This document shows, in pieces, positions 41,814 to 51,800 of a stretch of DNA of 64,000 nucleotides. The stretch spans positions 1 to 64,000 of the forward strand of contig JBLNDJ010000051.1 of assembly GCA_050261515.1 (NCBI GenBank), given 5' to 3'. The notes beneath the pieces are model-generated. The model did no database searches and was not told where the DNA came from. It worked only from the letters and a program-made list of their open reading frames with translations. Positions within the stretch are counted from its first letter, which is position 1, and each line of letters begins with the position of its first letter. The stretch is from JBLNDJ01 sp050261515 (lineage in GTDB: Bacteria > Acidobacteriota > Terriglobia > Bryobacterales > Bryobacteraceae). The position numbers and the translations under genes are program-made.

Positions 41814-44800
41814 CCCAGCCGCAGACCAAACTGCATGTTGCGCATGGGGCCCTGGAGCGACGTGATCTCGCCCGCGGTCCCGGTATCGACGTTATTGTTC
41901 GGCAAGCCCATGTTCGTGCGGTTCAGAGCGTTGTACACCTCCCAGCGAGCTTGCAGGTTGAAGCGTTCGGTAATAGCGAAGTGCTTTGCCAGCGCCCAAT
42001 CGAGGCTGAACAGGTTCGGCCCGCGCAGCGAATTCCGCGCGGCGGTTCCGGGGGTAAAGGGAGCGGGCACGGCATACGCCGCCGGGTTGAACCACTGGCT
42101 GCGGTTCTGGTGAATGCCGGCGTAAGCGTCCGGAGCGATCTTGTCCGGCAGCAGGGTCATGTTGGAGTTGAGCGATGCGTTGTTGCTCAGTTGCGGTGTG
42201 AACGGCAGGCCGGTCTCGAACGTAGAGATTCCGTCGAACTCCCAGCCGCCGAGCAGTTGCCGCGCAAAGCCCGTCGCGCCGGAAAAATACCTGCGGCCCG
42301 GACCGAACGGCAGTGCTACAGTGTGGGCCAGCGTGAAGACGTGCGTTCGGTCGAAGTCCGCCGGCCCGTAGTTCAGGCGGGCGTTGTACTGGTAAAACGG
42401 CGTGCCGAACTCGCCGAAGTCGAGCGCCCGGGCGTAAGCGTAAGAGGCGAGCAGCGAGTAACCATTCGAGAACCGCTTCTCAGCGCGTACCTGAAGCGAG
42501 TTATAGTTACTGCTCGAGCAGTCGCACTTATCGAAGATACCCTGGGTCAGTCCGAACTTGGCGAACAGCGGCTGCCGTGCGGTGAAATCGCCCGGCCCCG
42601 GGATGGGCGCATTCAGGTCGAAGCCGCCGTTCAAGTGCCGCCCGATGTTGCCGACGTAGCCTACCGACAGAGCGACGTTCGCGGGCAACTGCCGCTCCAC
42701 GGTGAAGTTCCACTGATCAACGTAAGGGATCTTCTGGTTCGCCGGAATGTACGCGGTGCTGATGCCATCCGGCAGCGGCAGCAAGCCGTTGGACGGAATT
42801 GTGGGGAACACGACCGCGGGAGGCGCCTGGGTCCACGGGAAGACCGGAGAGAAGGCGGACGCCCCCAGGAGGTTCTGGGTAACTACTGAGGGGTAAATGT
42901 CGGCCGCGAGGTTGTTAAACGTCCAGCCGAAGGTGCCCTGGTAGTAACTGCGTCCGTAACCTGTGCGGATCACGGTCCTGGGCGAGAGAGCATAGGCGAT
43001 GCCGATGCGCGGCGAAATGTTCTTCCACTGGATTTCGGAGTCTCCGGATTTCGAGATGCCGCCAACACCGGGAATGCGAACCAGGTTGTCGGTCACGTCG
43101 TAGCGGCCGCCCTGGCCGGAGTTGAGCGAGTAGTCCGGAAACCAGGTGTCCCAGCGAACGCCGTAGCTCAAGGTGAGCTTGCTGGTAACGCGCCAGGTAT
43201 CCTGCGCGAAGAGGAACATGCGGTTCTGGCGGTCCTCCTGCGTTGTGGAGATCTGGGCGAAGCGCCGGAACGAGGCGGGCGTCCCGAGCAGGAACCCGGC
43301 CAGGCCGAGGCCGCCGGTGCTGGGCGCCAGGGTCGTCACGCTGGGGTCGAACTCGAAGACGCCGGCACGGTGGTCGTCGCTCGGCAAACGCCTGTTGCCC
43401 GCGAACTCATAGGTTCCGCCGAACTTGAACGTGTGGTTGCTGTGCACCTTGGTGAAGTTGGCGACGTAGTCGTAGATGAACTCGCGCTGGTCGAGCGGGC
43501 AGTTGCAGCGGTAGCCCATCTGGAAGCCACCGTTGCCGTTGACGTTGATGTCGGGCAGTCCCCAGGTGTCCGGACGGTCGGCGAAGTTCAAGCCGGGAAG
43601 TCCGACCTGCTCGGCGAGTTGCTGGCCGATGTCGAGCGGCGTGACGTTGACGCGGTAGCGCGAGTAGCCGAAGCGCAGGTCCGCCAGGAACGTCGGGCTT
43701 TTGGTGTAGCTGCCGGAGGCCACGAAGTTCTGGTTGCGCGCGTTCGAGGCGCCGGTGAATCCCCAGGTGTTGAACTGCGGACCGCCGAAGAGGCCGAAGG
43801 GCCCGGGCGCATTGATGTCCGCGCCGAGGTAACTGTACCGCGCAAAATAGCGGAACTTGTCGGTGAGGTAGTGATCAGCGCGGAGATCGAACTGGTGCGT
43901 GTCGAACTTCTCGACCGCGCTGGTGGCGAAGTTGTTGTCGGCGGGATTGGCCGGTGTCAGGTTCGGCAGCGGCAGCGCGTTGAGCAGCGCCACCGACGGC
44001 GCAGTAATGCGGTTCGCCGGAATGACGTTGCCGGGGAACTGCTGGCGGCCCGTGCCGTCGGCTCGTCCCGTCGCGGGGTCGAAGACAGGAACGCCCAAAT
44101 CACTCAGGTCGCCCGTGCGCTCGGCCGCGGTCGGGACGCGCAGCGATTGCGAAGCGCCAATCCGCCGGTAGGTGCCCTGGTAGTCGCCGAACCAGAACAG
44201 CTTGTCCTTGATGGCGGGCCCGCCGAGCGATCCGCCGAACTGGTTGTAGCGCAGCGGCGGGATTCCGCGATGTGGCGGCGCGGGCGTGCCCGGCTCATGC
44301 AGCCCCTGGGTGAAGGGGTCGCGCCCCTGGAAGACGTTGTTCTGGAGATACTCAAACGCCGAGCCGTGAATCTGGTTCGTCCCGGACTTGGTCTGCACGC
44401 GAACGACGGCGCCGCCCGCCTGAGTGAACTCCGGCTCGTAGTTGCTGGTGGCGATCGTCGTGTCGGCGATCGAGTCGAGCGGCGGGTTGACCATGACGAT
44501 GCCCAGCACGGCGTCGTTGTTGTTCATGCCGTCGAACAGGTAATTGGTTCCGGAGAACTCCTGGCCGTTGGTATTGATCAGCGTCGATTGCTGCGGGTTT
44601 TCGCTGGGCGCGTGCTGAAACGTGTTCTGGACAGCGCCCGGCACCAGCAGAGTCAGATTGGTGAAATTGCGGTTAATGACCGGCAACTGCCCGATCTGGC
44701 CGCTGCTCAAGGTGGAATTGACCTCGGCACGGTCGGTCTGCAGCCCCGGCGGCGCTTCGGTAACGGTGATTTCCTGCGTGATTGCGCCGAGTTGGAGAGA

Positions 44801-45139
44801 CGTGTCCACGCGGGTGCTTAAGCCCACCACTACGGCTACGTTTTGCTGAACGAACCGGTTGAACCCGGTCTTCTCAATCGCAATCTCGTACGTTCCCGGC
44901 AGTAACTGTTGCAGAGTGTAGTTGCCGGATTCGTTGGTTGTGGTTTGCGTTTTCGTGCCCTGGGCGACGTTGGTGGCCGTGACGGAGGCGCCGCTCACGA
45001 GGGCCCCAGTCGAGTCAGTCACCGTCCCCAGCACTGTCCCGTACACCGCCTGTGCGTGCATGGGCGCGACGGAAAACGCGAAAATCGAGAGAGCAAATGC
45101 AGGGAGGAGAATCTCCCTGTTCAAGCGAGAAAACATCAT
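41807..45139 (-). CDS. Oar-like TonB-dependent receptor with carboxypeptidase-regulatory-like domain
   Basis: The product is about 1110 residues. A signal peptide (LLPAFALSIFAFSVAPMHAQA) is followed by a carboxypeptidase-regulatory-like domain (GTVLGTVTDSTGALVSGASV), a plug domain (RNFTNLTLLVPGAVQN, VRVQTKSGTNQIHGSAFEYL) and a ~750-residue outer-membrane beta-barrel ending in aromatic MQFGLRLGW. These proteins import bulky substrates, or bind surface ligands, with TonB. The ATG at 45139 is chosen because AGGGGG precedes it by 6 nt; the frame is open further upstream. It is co-transcribed with the secreted glycosidase. Confidence 0.92.
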   Translation of the reverse strand: MMFSRLNREILLPAFALSIFAFSVAPMHAQAVYGTVLGTVTDSTGALVSGASVTATNVAQGTKTQTTTNESGNYTLQQLLPGTYEIAIEKTGFNRFVQQNVAVVVGLSTRVDTSLQLGAITQEITVTEAPPGLQTDRAEVNSTLSSGQIGQLPVINRNFTNLTLLVPGAVQNTFQHAPSENPQQSTLINTNGQEFSGTNYLFDGMNNNDAVLGIVMVNPPLDSIADTTIATSNYEPEFTQAGGAVVRVQTKSGTNQIHGSAFEYLQNNVFQGRDPFTQGLHEPGTPAPPHRGIPPLRYNQFGGSLGGPAIKDKLFWFGDYQGTYRRIGASQSLRVPTAAERTGDLSDLGVPVFDPATGRADGTGRQQFPGNVIPANRITAPSVALLNALPLPNLTPANPADNNFATSAVEKFDTHQFDLRADHYLTDKFRYFARYSYLGADINAPGPFGLFGGPQFNTWGFTGASNARNQNFVASGSYTKSPTFLADLRFGYSRYRVNVTPLDIGQQLAEQVGLPGLNFADRPDTWGLPDINVNGNGGFQMGYRCNCPLDQREFIYDYVANFTKVHSNHTFKFGGTYEFAGNRRLPSDDHRAGVFEFDPSVTTLAPSTGGLGLAGFLLGTPASFRRFAQISTTQEDRQNRMFLFAQDTWRVTSKLTLSYGVRWDTWFPDYSLNSGQGGRYDVTDNLVRIPGVGGISKSGDSEIQWKNISPRIGIAYALSPRTVIRTGYGRSYYQGTFGWTFNNLAADIYPSVVTQNLLGASAFSPVFPWTQAPPAVVFPTIPSNGLLPLPDGISTAYIPANQKIPYVDQWNFTVERQLPANVALSVGYVGNIGRHLNGGFDLNAPIPGPGDFTARQPLFAKFGLTQGIFDKCDCSSSNYNSLQVRAEKRFSNGYSLLASYAYARALDFGEFGTPFYQYNARLNYGPADFDRTHVFTLAHTVALPFGPGRRYFSGATGFARQLLGGWEFDGISTFETGLPFTPQLSNNASLNSNMTLLPDKIAPDAYAGIHQNRSQWFNPAAYAVPAPFTPGTAARNSLRGPNLFSLDWALAKHFAITERFNLQARWEVYNALNRTNMGLPNNNVDTGTAGEITSLQGPMRNMQFGLRLGW

Positions 45140-45296
45140 AAGCATCCCCCTGAAAGATGCCGTTGCGCCAATTACGGCGCACTCCCACCGGAATAATAGA
45201 CTCACTTTTGGGCGCGCAGATTACAAAAGAATTGGAGCTGACTACAACGGGTTATGGAGCCCCGGGCAGGGCGTTTCGCGTATCCTGTTGGTAATT

Positions 45297-46079
45297 ATGC
45301 GAGCCATTCCTGTCTTATTCTTACTCGCCCTCTCCCTGGGCCTGGCCCAGGCGGACGATTGGTCGAAGCGTTTCGCGGTGTCCGGGAAGCCGGACCTGCG
45401 TGTGGAGTCGAACGATTCGGCGGTCATCTTGCGGGCCGGCCCGGCCGGAGCGATCGATGCCCGCCTCACAACGCGCGGATGGCGCATCGGGCCGGGCGGC
45501 GTGCGCGTGGACGCGCGCCAGACCGGCAGCAACGTGGTGATCGACATACGCGTTCCCAACGATTATCTGGGGGTCGGGGACAGCTCGTGCCGCCTGGAGG
45601 TCACGGTTCCGGCCGAACTCAGGGCGGAGATCCGGACGGGTGACGGGTCCATTTCCGCGGAGTCGCTCAAGGGCGATTTCGTTCTGAACACGGGAGATGG
45701 CGCTATCGACGTACAGTCGCTCGACGGCGCCCTGGCGGCGCGGACCGGCTACGGGCGGCTCAACGTCCGCGGCCGCTTCGACCGGTTGAGCTTACGGACC
45801 AACGACGGCTCGATCACGGCCGTGTTCAACTCTGGGTCGAAGATGGCCGGACCCTGGCGGCTCGAGACGGGCGACGGCAGCATCACGGTGCGGCTGGCGG
45901 AGGATTTTGCCGCCGACATCGACGCGCGCACGGGCGACGGAGGCATCTCGATCGGCGTTCCGGCGACCGCAACGGGATTCAAGGCCAAAGAGAACGCGTT
46001 CCGGGGCCGGCTGGGCGGCGGGGGGCTGCCGCTGCGGATTCGGACGGGCGACGGGTCGATCCGGCTGGAGCGGCTGTAG
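45297..46079 (+). CDS. Secreted DUF4097-like beta-repeat protein
   Basis: This 260-residue protein has a signal peptide (AIPVLFLLALSLGLAQA). It is built of repeated short beta-helix-like units: RTGDGSISAESLKG, NTGDGAIDVQSLDG, RTNDGSITAVFNS, ETGDGSITVRLA, RTGDGGISIGV and RTGDGSIRLERL. That is the DUF4097/DUF4098 adhesin-like pattern. The role is unknown; it probably lies on the cell surface or in the periplasm. It is divergent from the TonB-dependent receptor, with 157 nt between the starts. Confidence 0.82.
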   Translation: MRAIPVLFLLALSLGLAQADDWSKRFAVSGKPDLRVESNDSAVILRAGPAGAIDARLTTRGWRIGPGGVRVDARQTGSNVVIDIRVPNDYLGVGDSSCRLEVTVPAELRAEIRTGDGSISAESLKGDFVLNTGDGAIDVQSLDGALAARTGYGRLNVRGRFDRLSLRTNDGSITAVFNSGSKMAGPWRLETGDGSITVRLAEDFAADIDARTGDGGISIGVPATATGFKAKENAFRGRLGGGGLPLRIRTGDGSIRLERL

Positions 46080-46095
46080 CCGGGCCCTAAATACG

Positions 46096-46165
46096 GAAGC
46101 CCCGGGGATTTGGGATTCCCGGGGCTTCACTCAGAGGGGCTGGCGACAAGCTGGGCCTTGTCGCC
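46096..46165 (+). terminator. Two strong hairpins after the DUF4097 gene
   Basis: GAAGCCCCGGG (46096-46106) pairs perfectly with CCCGGGGCTTC (46118-46128). A second hairpin, GGCGACAAG (46142-46150) with CTTGTCGCC (46157-46165), has a 6-nt loop. Neither is followed by a T tract, so factor-independent termination is uncertain. The remaining ~240 nt to the next gene are AT-richer and hold no gene. Confidence 0.5.
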
Positions 46166-46404
46166 GGGGATGCTAATAAGTCAATGACGACTTATGGTTG
46201 CCATTAACATAGCACGTGTTCTGCCAAAAGACAAGGTACTCTTTTTTACTCATTCTGCGCGCAGGCTGCGGCTGGGGGTGCGTCACGGAAGGCGCGGTTG
46301 GGTGGTTTTCCGCACCCGGTCGCGCGCAATTTGATCCACAGTGTTCGTAACATGGTTCATAATTGTTAACACTGGCTACCTGTAGGGGAGGGCTCATACT
46401 CGCA

Positions 46405-47511
46405 ATGAAACGAACGATTCAGGTGGTGTTGTGCGCGGTGGCGGCCTGGCCGCTGGCAGCCGATCAGATTACGCTCAAGAACGGAGACAGGCTCACCGGA
46501 CTCGTCGTCAGGTCCGACGATAAAGAGCTTGTTTTCAAGTCAGATTACGCAGGCGAGGTGAAGGTGCCGATGTCCGCCGTGACCAACATCACGACGGGCT
46601 CGACGGTCTATGTCGGCATTAAAGGGGGCCAGGTGGTTTCCGGTTCGCTCGACGTGTCCGGCGAGCAGGTGGAGGTGAAGAGCGCCACGGCCAACCCTGT
46701 GACTTCCACGCGGCCGAACGTGGAATTCATACGCTCGAAGGACGAGCAGACGGCCTACGACGAGCGCCTGGAGCGATACCGGAACCCGCGCCTCATCGAC
46801 CTGTGGTCGGGCTTCGTCGATCTGGGGATCGCCGAAGCGCGCGGCAACGCGATCACCTCGAACGTCACGGCCACGGCGGACGCCACGCGCATCACCACCC
46901 GGGACAAGATCGAGGTCTACTTCACGTCGCTCTATGCGAGCAGCAAGATCGACGGCATCTCGGCGGCTACCGCCAACGCCCGGCGCGGCGGGATACGATA
47001 CGACCTCAACCTCACGCCGAAGCTGTTCGTTTTCGGGCAGACCGATCTCGAATACGACGAGTTCCTGGGCCTCGATCTGCGGTTTTCGCCCGCCGGCGGC
47101 CTTGGCTACCACGTCATCAAGAACGATCGCGGCTTCCTCGACGTACTCGGCGGCATGGCGCTCAACCGGGAGTTCTTCGTCGATAACACGAACCGGACCT
47201 CGGCGGAGGCGCTCCTGGGGCAGGAGGGGCTGTACAAGCTCAGGGACAGGATGACGTTCCGCGAGAAGCTCACCTTCTACCCGAATCTCACCGACCGCGG
47301 CGACTATCGAATGAACTTCGACGCGTCGCTGGTGACGGCGCTGTCGAAGTGGCTCGGCTGGCAGTTCACCTTCAGCGACCGCTACCTGAGCAACCCGGTG
47401 CTGGGGCGCAAGAAGAACGACCAGATCTTCTCGATGGGGCTGCGGCTGACGTTCGCCGGCGAGCGGGGCGTCTCGAGCGGGCTACCGTCCGCCGTCGCGG
47501 TCGGGAAGTAA
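46405..47511 (+). CDS. DUF481-type outer-membrane beta-barrel protein
   Basis: This 368-residue protein has a signal peptide (VVLCAVAAWPLAADQ). A small N-terminal beta domain follows (ITLKNGDRLTGLVVRSDDKE, VPMSAVTNITTG), as often precedes DUF481. The C-terminal ~240 residues have alternating aromatic/hydrophobic strands (SNVTATADATRITTRDKIEV, DLNLTPKLFVFGQTDLEYDE, FSMGLRLTF), typical of DUF481 (YdiY-like) barrels. The function is unknown. The chosen ATG has GGGAGGG 13 nt upstream, rather far. The 3' end overlaps the convergent nitrilase-family gene by 30 nt. Confidence 0.8.
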   Translation: MKRTIQVVLCAVAAWPLAADQITLKNGDRLTGLVVRSDDKELVFKSDYAGEVKVPMSAVTNITTGSTVYVGIKGGQVVSGSLDVSGEQVEVKSATANPVTSTRPNVEFIRSKDEQTAYDERLERYRNPRLIDLWSGFVDLGIAEARGNAITSNVTATADATRITTRDKIEVYFTSLYASSKIDGISAATANARRGGIRYDLNLTPKLFVFGQTDLEYDEFLGLDLRFSPAGGLGYHVIKNDRGFLDVLGGMALNREFFVDNTNRTSAEALLGQEGLYKLRDRMTFREKLTFYPNLTDRGDYRMNFDASLVTALSKWLGWQFTFSDRYLSNPVLGRKKNDQIFSMGLRLTFAGERGVSSGLPSAVAVGK

Positions 47512-48786
47512 GGGCCCGTAGGTGTCGGGCCGGCGCTCCTTGATATAGAGGCTTTTGGCCTCGCCCTCGGCCGGCCCGACCGAAAGCCACTCCACGCGCG
47601 TTTCGCGGTTGAAATCGAGGTCGGCGGCGGCGTATCCGCCGGTAGTTTCGGCGAGCACCTCTCCTTCCGGAGAGACGATGCGGCTGGCGGGCTTGCCCGC
47701 CGCGATCGCGGAGGCGATATAGACGCCGTTGTCGATCGCGCGGGCGCGCGAGACCACGTCCCAGTGCGACTCCCCGTCGCCGGCGATGGGCAGCAGCAGG
47801 AGCTCGGCGCCCTTCAGCCGCAGGATGCGCGCGGCTTCGGGAAACCAGTGGTCCCAGCAGACGAGCAGGCCGACCTTTGCGAAGTCAGTGTCTACGACGG
47901 TGTAATCGCCGCCGGGCGTGATGCCGCGCTCGAACTCGTCGAGCGTCAGGTGGATCTTGCGGTATTTGGCGGCGATGCGGCCTTCGCGGTCCACGAGCAC
48001 GGCGGTGTTGAAGACGTCCCGGCCATCGCGCTCGTGCAGGCTCATGGCGACCCAGCTATGAAGCCGGCGCGCTTTTTCCGCAAGGAGGTTCGTGGTGGGG
48101 CCGGGGATGGGCTCGGCGGCTTGCTCGGCGGACTCGCTCGTGCCGCGCTCGAGGAACGTTTCGGTGAGGAGCACGAGGTCGGGCTTGTGCGCGGCGGCGC
48201 CGTCGAGGATCTCGCCGAGAAGCACGCGGTTCTCCTTCACGGTGGAGGCGTACTTCACCACGCGGGTGGTGACGATGCGGGCGGCACGGCGCGGGGCGGG
48301 CGTGATGACCGTCAATCGCGGCTGCGCCCACGTCACGGAGCCGCGTTCGGTGAGCCGCAGGCCGAGCTCGACCACGACCGACACGGCTCCGGCGGGCGCG
48401 GCGAGCGTGCGCTCGAGCTTGCGCCAGCCGCCCTGCGCGGGGGAAACGCGGTCCACGTAATCGCGCTGGATGGGGTTGCGCGCGTTCAAATCCTTGCACC
48501 AGGACAGGACGGCCAGCACGCTCATGGCTTCGTTTTCGACCTGGTCCGTGCGGTAAAGGGCCTCGAAACGATAGGTCGCGCCGGGCTGCACGCCGAGGCG
48601 CCCGATCCACTTGCCGAAGGAATCCTTGCCGCGCGCTTTGAGCCGCAAGGTGAGGCCGCCGGGCGTCTGCATTTGCGAAGCCTCGGGAGCGAGCTCGGGG
48701 CGCGGCGCCCAAACGACCCAACCGGCCGGCTGCTCGGCGGCGGCCAGCACACCCAGGCAGGTCAGAGCAAGCGCGGCGCGTTTCAT
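47482..48786 (-). CDS. Secreted carbon-nitrogen hydrolase (nitrilase superfamily) with N-terminal beta domain
   Basis: This 434-residue protein has a signal peptide (LALTCLGVLAAAEQ). A beta-rich domain of ~140 residues (GLTLRLKARGKDSFGKWIGR) resembles carbohydrate-binding modules. The C-terminal nitrilase-fold domain carries the Glu-Lys-Cys triad: LLTETFLE near 207, YRKIHL near 274 and LVCWDHWFPE near 309. The superfamily hydrolyses amides or nitriles. Export of a nitrilase-fold enzyme with a binding domain suggests an extracellular amide substrate. It is a single gene, divergent from the second receptor. Confidence 0.87.
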   Translation of the reverse strand: MKRAALALTCLGVLAAAEQPAGWVVWAPRPELAPEASQMQTPGGLTLRLKARGKDSFGKWIGRLGVQPGATYRFEALYRTDQVENEAMSVLAVLSWCKDLNARNPIQRDYVDRVSPAQGGWRKLERTLAAPAGAVSVVVELGLRLTERGSVTWAQPRLTVITPAPRRAARIVTTRVVKYASTVKENRVLLGEILDGAAAHKPDLVLLTETFLERGTSESAEQAAEPIPGPTTNLLAEKARRLHSWVAMSLHERDGRDVFNTAVLVDREGRIAAKYRKIHLTLDEFERGITPGGDYTVVDTDFAKVGLLVCWDHWFPEAARILRLKGAELLLLPIAGDGESHWDVVSRARAIDNGVYIASAIAAGKPASRIVSPEGEVLAETTGGYAAADLDFNRETRVEWLSVGPAEGEAKSLYIKERRPDTYGPLLPDRDGGR

Positions 48787-48893
48787 AGAAATCAGGGTAA
48801 CGAAAAATGCCCTTTACAGTGTGGGGTTTTCGTGGCAACATGGGCGCACTAGTACTTTTCGACGAGGGGCAGCGGTCTTCAGGGGAGGGGCAA

Positions 48894-51800
48894 GTGTTTC
48901 GCATTCTCTGTTGGGCGTTCTGTCTTTTTTGCGCCTCGCAATCCTTGTGGGGCGAAGTTACCGGAACGATTTTGGGCACGGTGCGCGATGCGACCGGCGC
49001 CGTGGTGGTGGGCGCGAAGGTGACCGCCACGAACACGGAAACCAACCTGCGGCGGCAGGTGGAAACCGATAGCCAGGGCCAGTACAGGTTTCTTGCGCTG
49101 CCGGTGGGCCACTACGACCTGACGGCGGCGGCCACCGGGTTCGAACAGTTCGTGACGCGCGAGATCGTGCTCACGGTGAACGAGCAGCGGCGCGTGGACG
49201 TCAGCCTGCACGTCGGCGAGATCCAGCAGAAGGTCGAGGTGAAAGCCGATGCCGTGCAGGTGGAGACCACCAACACGCAGTTGGGCGACGTGGTCGAAAC
49301 GAAGAAGCTGCTGGCGCTGCCGCTGAACGGGCGCAGCTATATCGACCTGCTCGGGCTTCAGGCGGGCGTGGTTCCGGAGACCGCGGGCTCGATACAGCAG
49401 GACCGTCCGGTGTCGGGCGGTCTTTCGGCCGGAAACGTGTCGGTGAACGGCCAGCGCGAAACGGCGAACGCCTTCCTGGTGAACGGCGGCGATGTGAGCG
49501 AGGGGCGGAACCTGGGCGCGGCGGTGATCCCGAACCTGGACGCGGTGGCCGAGTTCCGACTGCTCACGAACAGTTTCGACGCCGAGTACGGGCGCTTCAG
49601 CGGCGCCGTCATGAACGCGATCACGAAGTCGGGGACGAACGGCTTCCACGGTTCGGTGTTCGAGTTCCTGCGCAACGACAAGCTGGACGCCCGCAACTTC
49701 TTCGATCCGACCAAGGGCGAGCTGCGGCGGAACCAGTTCGGCTACGCGATCGGCGGGCCGCTGCTCAAGGACAAGTTGTTCTGGTTTACGGATTACCAGG
49801 GGACACGCGAGGTCACCGGGCAGGGCACGGGGATCGTGCAGGTGCTGAGCCCGGCCGAGCGCACGGGCGATCTTTCGGCCACCGGATTGACGGGCACAGT
49901 GGTGGGCGCGGGCTGGGCGGAGACGCTCTCCCAGCGGCTCGGCAGAACGGTGACCGCGGGCGAGCCGTACAGCCAGGTGTTTCCGGGCGACCGGATTCCG
50001 CAGAGCGCGTTCGCCGCGCCGGTGGCGACCTACCTGAATTACATCCCGCAGCCGACGATCGGCGACAACCTGTTCGCGAGCGCGGCCGAGAAGCGGCGCG
50101 TGGTGGACGACAAGTTCGGCCAGCGGGTGGATCTGAACACACAGCGGACGGGGAACTGGTTTTTCTATTACAACTTCGACGACTCGACGGTGACCAATCC
50201 GCTCCCCGCGGCAACGGTGCCGGGCTTCCCGACGGTCACGCCGAGCCGCGCGCAACAGGCGGTGTTGAGCAACACGAAAACGTTCGGGCCGACGGCGGTG
50301 AACGAAGCGCGGCTCAGCTTCATGCGGACGTCGGTGCACACGGATTTGCCCACCAAGTTCGCCGATCTTCAGAACCTCGGCTTCGTCACCGGCGCGGGCA
50401 CGCTGGGCATCGTGCCTTCGGGGCCGGAGGGCTTCCTGCCGCTGCCGCAGGTGGCGCTCTCGTCGATCGGCCTGACGGTCGGCAATCCGACGCTCTCGAC
50501 GTTCCAGCCGAACAACACGTGGCACCTCTCCGACGGGTTTTCGAAAATCTGGGGGCGCCACAACTTCAAGTTCGGCGGCGAGGCGCGGTACCTGCAGATC
50601 AACGAGCGCAACATCTGCTCGCCCACGGGCAACTTCGACTTCGACGGCTCGGAGACGGGCAGCGACGTGGCGGATTTCCTGCTCGGCGCGCCGGTGCAGT
50701 ACACGCAGTGCAGCATGCAGTTCCTGGATTCGCGCAGCCACTACGGCGGGGCGTACGGCCAGGATTCCATACGGCTGCGGCCGAACCTGACGCTGAACCT
50801 CGGGCTGCGCTGGGAATTCAGCCAGCCGTGGTACGACACGCAGGGCAAGATAGAGACGATCGTGCCGGGGCTGCAATCGACGCAGTTCCCGACGGCGCCG
50901 CTGGGGTGGGTGGTGCCGGGCGACCCGGGAATTCCGAAGACGCTGGCGCCGACCGATTACAAGAACCTGGGGCCGCGCGTGGGCATCGCGTATTCGCCGG
51001 GCTTTTCGGACGGCGTGCTGGGGAAAATCTTCGGCGGGCCGGGCAAGACCAGCATCCGCGCGGCGTACGGAATTTACTACACGGCGATCGAGGACCTGAA
51101 CCTGTTCTACGAGGTGGGCGACGCGCCGTTCGGGCTCTACTGGACGAGCTCGCAGCCGACCGCGTTTTCCGAGCCGTTCCGCAGCCGCGCCGACAACAGC
51201 TCGCAGGGGCAGCGGTTCCCGTTCAAGTTCCCGATTCCGGGCGACCCGGCGAACAAGACGCTCGACTACTCGATCTACCTGCCCATTTCCTACTCACCGG
51301 GCTACTCGATCCACAACCGGCTGCCGTATGCGGAGCACTACAACTTCACGATCCAGCGCGGCTTTACGGACACCACCGTGTTGACGCTGGCCTACGTGGG
51401 GACGCAGGGGCACAGGCTGATTTCGCAGTACGACGCGAACCCGGGCGACCCCGCGGAGTGCCTTAGCCTGATGGGCTCGGGCGTGGCGCCGGGGACACTC
51501 GAATGCGGGCCGAACCTGGAGTCGTCCGTGTTCACGCGTCCGGACGGCACGATCGTCAACGGCACGCGCAACGCGCTCGGCCCGGCGTTCGGGGCGAACA
51601 ACAGCTACACGGTGAACCTGGCGAACTCGAATTACAACTCGCTTCAGGTATCGGTGGAGAGGAAGGCGTCCGACGTGACGTTCCTGGCGGCGTACACGTT
51701 CTCGAAGGCGCTCGACAATTCGTCGGCGTTCGACGACTGGGTGAATTTTACGAACTACGCGCTGAGCCGGTCGCTGTCGAGCTTCGATGTGACGCACAAC

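Noticed and set aside
46096..46128. Hairpin as a certain rho-independent terminator
   Set aside because: The stem is perfect but no T tract follows on either strand, so it is kept only as a probable structure.
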